6,705 bases of DNA from assembly GCA_000715855.1 (NCBI GenBank), contig KL571363.1, positions 689 to 7,393 of the forward strand. Reading direction: 5' to 3'. The DNA comes from Actinoplanes liguriensis (GTDB lineage Bacteria > Actinomycetota > Actinomycetes > Mycobacteriales > Micromonosporaceae). This document shows positions 4,928 to 6,705 of the stretch, piece after piece. Position 1 is the first letter of the stretch. Every line of letters begins with the position of its first letter. The position numbers and the translations under genes are program-made. Under the pieces are notes generated by a model, which was given only the letters and a program-made list of their open reading frames with translations, was not told the DNA's origin and ran no database searches.

Positions 4928-6705
4928 ATGCGAATGCTCCTCGCCTTACTGCTGATCGCCCCGGTGATCCCGGCCCAGGCGACGCCCGGCTGGACCGGGC
5001 CGCTCTCCACCCGCGGGCGCTACATCGTCGACGCCGACGGCAACCGCTTCAAGCTGCGCTCCGCCAACTGGCACGGCGCCAGCGGCACCGGGGAGGGATC
5101 CGGCGACCACGCCGGCGAGGCCTCCCACCGCATCCCGCTCGACCTCGACCGGGCGCCCCTCGCCGCGATCGTCGCGGGCTTCCAGGAGCTCGGCCTCAAC
5201 AGCGTGCGCCTGCCGTTCTCCAACGAGATGATCCACGACACGGTCCCGGTCGCCGATGCGGATGTGAATGCCAACCCGCAACTGCGAGGATTGACACCCC
5301 TTCAGGTGTACGACCGGGTCGTCGCCACCCTCACCGGCGCCGGCCTCGCCGTCATCCTGAACAACCACACCACCACGACGCGCTGGTGCTGCGGGGTCGA
5401 CGGCAACGAGCGGTGGAACACCGCGCAGAGCGACCAGCAGTGGGAGGACGACTGGCTGTTCATGGCCCGCCGGTACCGCGACGATCCGCGGGTGGTCGGC
5501 GCGGACCTGTACAACGAGGTGCGCCGCAACGTGCTCGACGACCCGAACTGGGGCCGCGGCGACAGCCACGACTGGTTCGCCGCCGCCCAGCGCACCGGCG
5601 ACCGGATCCTCGCCGAGGCCAACCCGGACCTGCTGATCATCGTCGAGGGGATCAACTGGACCGGCATCCCGGTGGACGGCTTCGCGCACGAGCGGCCGAC
5701 CCTCAGACCGGTGCGGACGCTCTCGCACACGCTCGTCGAGTCCGGGAAGCTGGTCTACTCGGCGCACTTCTACGACTACACCGGCCCGAACCACAGCGGC
5801 GCGACCGGAACCGGCGAGACCAGCGACCCGCGCTACCGCGACCTGAGCCCGGCGGACCTGGCGGCGGTCGTCACCCGCGACGCCCTGTACGTGGCCGGTG
5901 AGCCCGGCAACCACTTCACCGCCCCGGTGTGGATCAGCGAGTTCGGCGTCGACGGCAACGCGCCGGCCGGCAGCTCGCAACGCGCCTGGTTCGAGAACTT
6001 CGCCGACCTCCTGGTCCGGGCGGACGCCGACTTCGCGTACTGGCCGGCGCTCGGCTGGACCCGGGCCGGGAACGGCTGGGGCCTGCTGTTCTACGACGCC
6101 GCCGGGAACCGGTCCGGCCTGCTCGACGACGCCGACTGGCGCTCCGCCGCATGGCAGCGGCTGATCGGCACGACCGCGAAGCAGGGCCGTGTCGACCCGG
6201 TGCCGGTCCGGTCGATGCTCTCCCCCGACCACGGCGACTTCATCGCGTCGCTGACCCTGCGCGGCCGGCCGGACTGGGACCCCGGCGCCCGCAAGGCGGC
6301 CTGCCCGGACGGCCAGCGGCTGATCGGGCTGGCGCACACCGGTAACCGCGGGCTGTGCACGGACACCGGCGGGGCGACCGCGTGGAGCGCGTACCAGGTG
6401 GTCACCGACGAGCGGTACGTGAGCCGGGACTGGGCCTCCGGTTACACCAAGTTCCAGTGCCCGGGCACGTCGGTGCTGATCGGGTACGCCGTCCGCGGCG
6501 CCGCGATGTCCAGTGCGCTCTGCGGCACGTCCCTGGCGACCGCCGCCGGCGACACCGGGCGGACGGTCTGGTTCGACCGTGGCGACAACCGTCCCGCGGG
6601 TGGTCCGGGCGGCGACTTCGCCGGCGGCAGCTACAAGGGACAGTGTGCCGACGACGAGTACATCGCCGGCATCGCCTGGACCGGCCGGATCCTGTCTCTT
6701 ATACA
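4928..6705 (+). CDS. Secreted GH5 endoglycanase with C-terminal Cys-repeat domain (3' end missing)
   Basis: The frame is open to the window end, and genuine sequence covers about 588 codons. A short signal peptide (MRMLLALLLIAPVIPAQA) ends after A18. The GH5 (beta/alpha)8 barrel covers about 25-415. NNH at 145-147, the acid/base E197 in DLYNEV, H280 and Y282 in AHFYDY, and the nucleophile E338 in WISEFG are the expected family residues in the expected order. It likely cleaves beta-1,4 glucan or a related beta-glycan outside the cell; the subfamily is not assigned. Residues 449-586 hold three 24-residue motifs of pattern D[WF]xxGxxKxxC...GxAxxG, a domain I cannot name. The start is ATG4928, with an in-frame ATG at 4934, and neither has a clear ribosome site. 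The last four codons and partial codon come from adapter-like sequence. Confidence 0.9.
   Translation, partial: MRMLLALLLIAPVIPAQATPGWTGPLSTRGRYIVDADGNRFKLRSANWHGASGTGEGSGDHAGEASHRIPLDLDRAPLAAIVAGFQELGLNSVRLPFSNEMIHDTVPVADADVNANPQLRGLTPLQVYDRVVATLTGAGLAVILNNHTTTTRWCCGVDGNERWNTAQSDQQWEDDWLFMARRYRDDPRVVGADLYNEVRRNVLDDPNWGRGDSHDWFAAAQRTGDRILAEANPDLLIIVEGINWTGIPVDGFAHERPTLRPVRTLSHTLVESGKLVYSAHFYDYTGPNHSGATGTGETSDPRYRDLSPADLAAVVTRDALYVAGEPGNHFTAPVWISEFGVDGNAPAGSSQRAWFENFADLLVRADADFAYWPALGWTRAGNGWGLLFYDAAGNRSGLLDDADWRSAAWQRLIGTTAKQGRVDPVPVRSMLSPDHGDFIASLTLRGRPDWDPGARKAACPDGQRLIGLAHTGNRGLCTDTGGATAWSAYQVVTDERYVSRDWASGYTKFQCPGTSVLIGYAVRGAAMSSALCGTSLATAAGDTGRTVWFDRGDNRPAGGPGGDFAGGSYKGQCADDEYIAGIAWTGRILSLI
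6692..6705. other. Nextera/Tn5 mosaic-end adapter remnant at the contig end
   Basis: CTGTCTCTTATACA matches 14 of 14 bases of the start of the Tn5 mosaic-end sequence used in Nextera libraries. It sits flush with the window end and is AT-rich, unlike everything beside it. It also adds ATA, a codon rare in this genome style. It is most likely untrimmed adapter rather than genome. Confidence 0.88.

Noticed and set aside
4525..5901. 458-codon plus-strand ORF overlapping the TetR and GH5 genes
   Set aside because: It is an out-of-frame, Arg/Pro-rich translation that crosses the terminator and both real genes.
4946..6337. 463-codon minus-strand ORF opposite the GH5 gene
   Set aside because: It is an antisense shadow with repetitive Val/Gly/Arg composition; the plus strand has the GH5 catalytic residues in order.
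6692..6705. Genuine Tn5/IS50 transposon end
   Set aside because: Only the adapter-length sequence at the contig edge is present, with no IS50 sequence, no target duplication and no reason for Tn5 in this host. Library adapter is far more likely.

Overview
This is a high-GC window in which nearly every coding region has G or C at third codon positions. Long spurious ORFs lie opposite and inside the real genes. Two secreted glycoside hydrolases with accessory domains, leaderless-looking promoters, ATGA-coupled genes and TetR and DoxX families all point to a soil actinomycete. Micromonosporaceae (Actinoplanes-like) is my inference from style and is not proven by the sequence.

Left region (1-2250, minus strand): the 5' 750 codons of a secreted family GH31 glycosidase. 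Two tandem CBM35/CBM6-like modules are spliced into the middle of its N-terminal beta-sandwich. The 3' end lies beyond position 1.

Divergent control region (2251-2341): a sigma70-type promoter for the rightward genes, a LacI-like palindrome over its -35 box, and a 12-codon leaderless ORF. The stop of that ORF overlaps the start of a class IV aminotransferase gene (2342-3148). The aminotransferase gene overlaps a short DoxX-like membrane protein (3124-3339) that lacks the N-terminal part of its family.

Middle region (3340-4874): a compact three-gene operon. It holds a 53-residue peptide with no basic residues and a C-terminal CX5C, a cytosolic DsbA/FrnE-type thiol oxidoreductase, and a TetR regulator. 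The genes are joined by 1-base and 4-base stop/start overlaps. A leaderless promoter with an inverted repeat precedes the operon and a 12-bp hairpin follows it. The peptide-oxidoreductase-regulator arrangement is the best candidate here for an undescribed small system.

Right region (4928-6705): a secreted GH5 endoglycanase followed by a C-terminal domain made of three 24-residue Cys-containing motifs. The reading frame runs off the end. The last 14 bases match the Tn5 mosaic end used in Nextera libraries, so the final codons are probably adapter and the true contig ends at about 6691.

The two hydrolases suggest extracellular plant or microbial polysaccharide breakdown. Nothing in the sequence ties the redox/regulator operon between them to that role.
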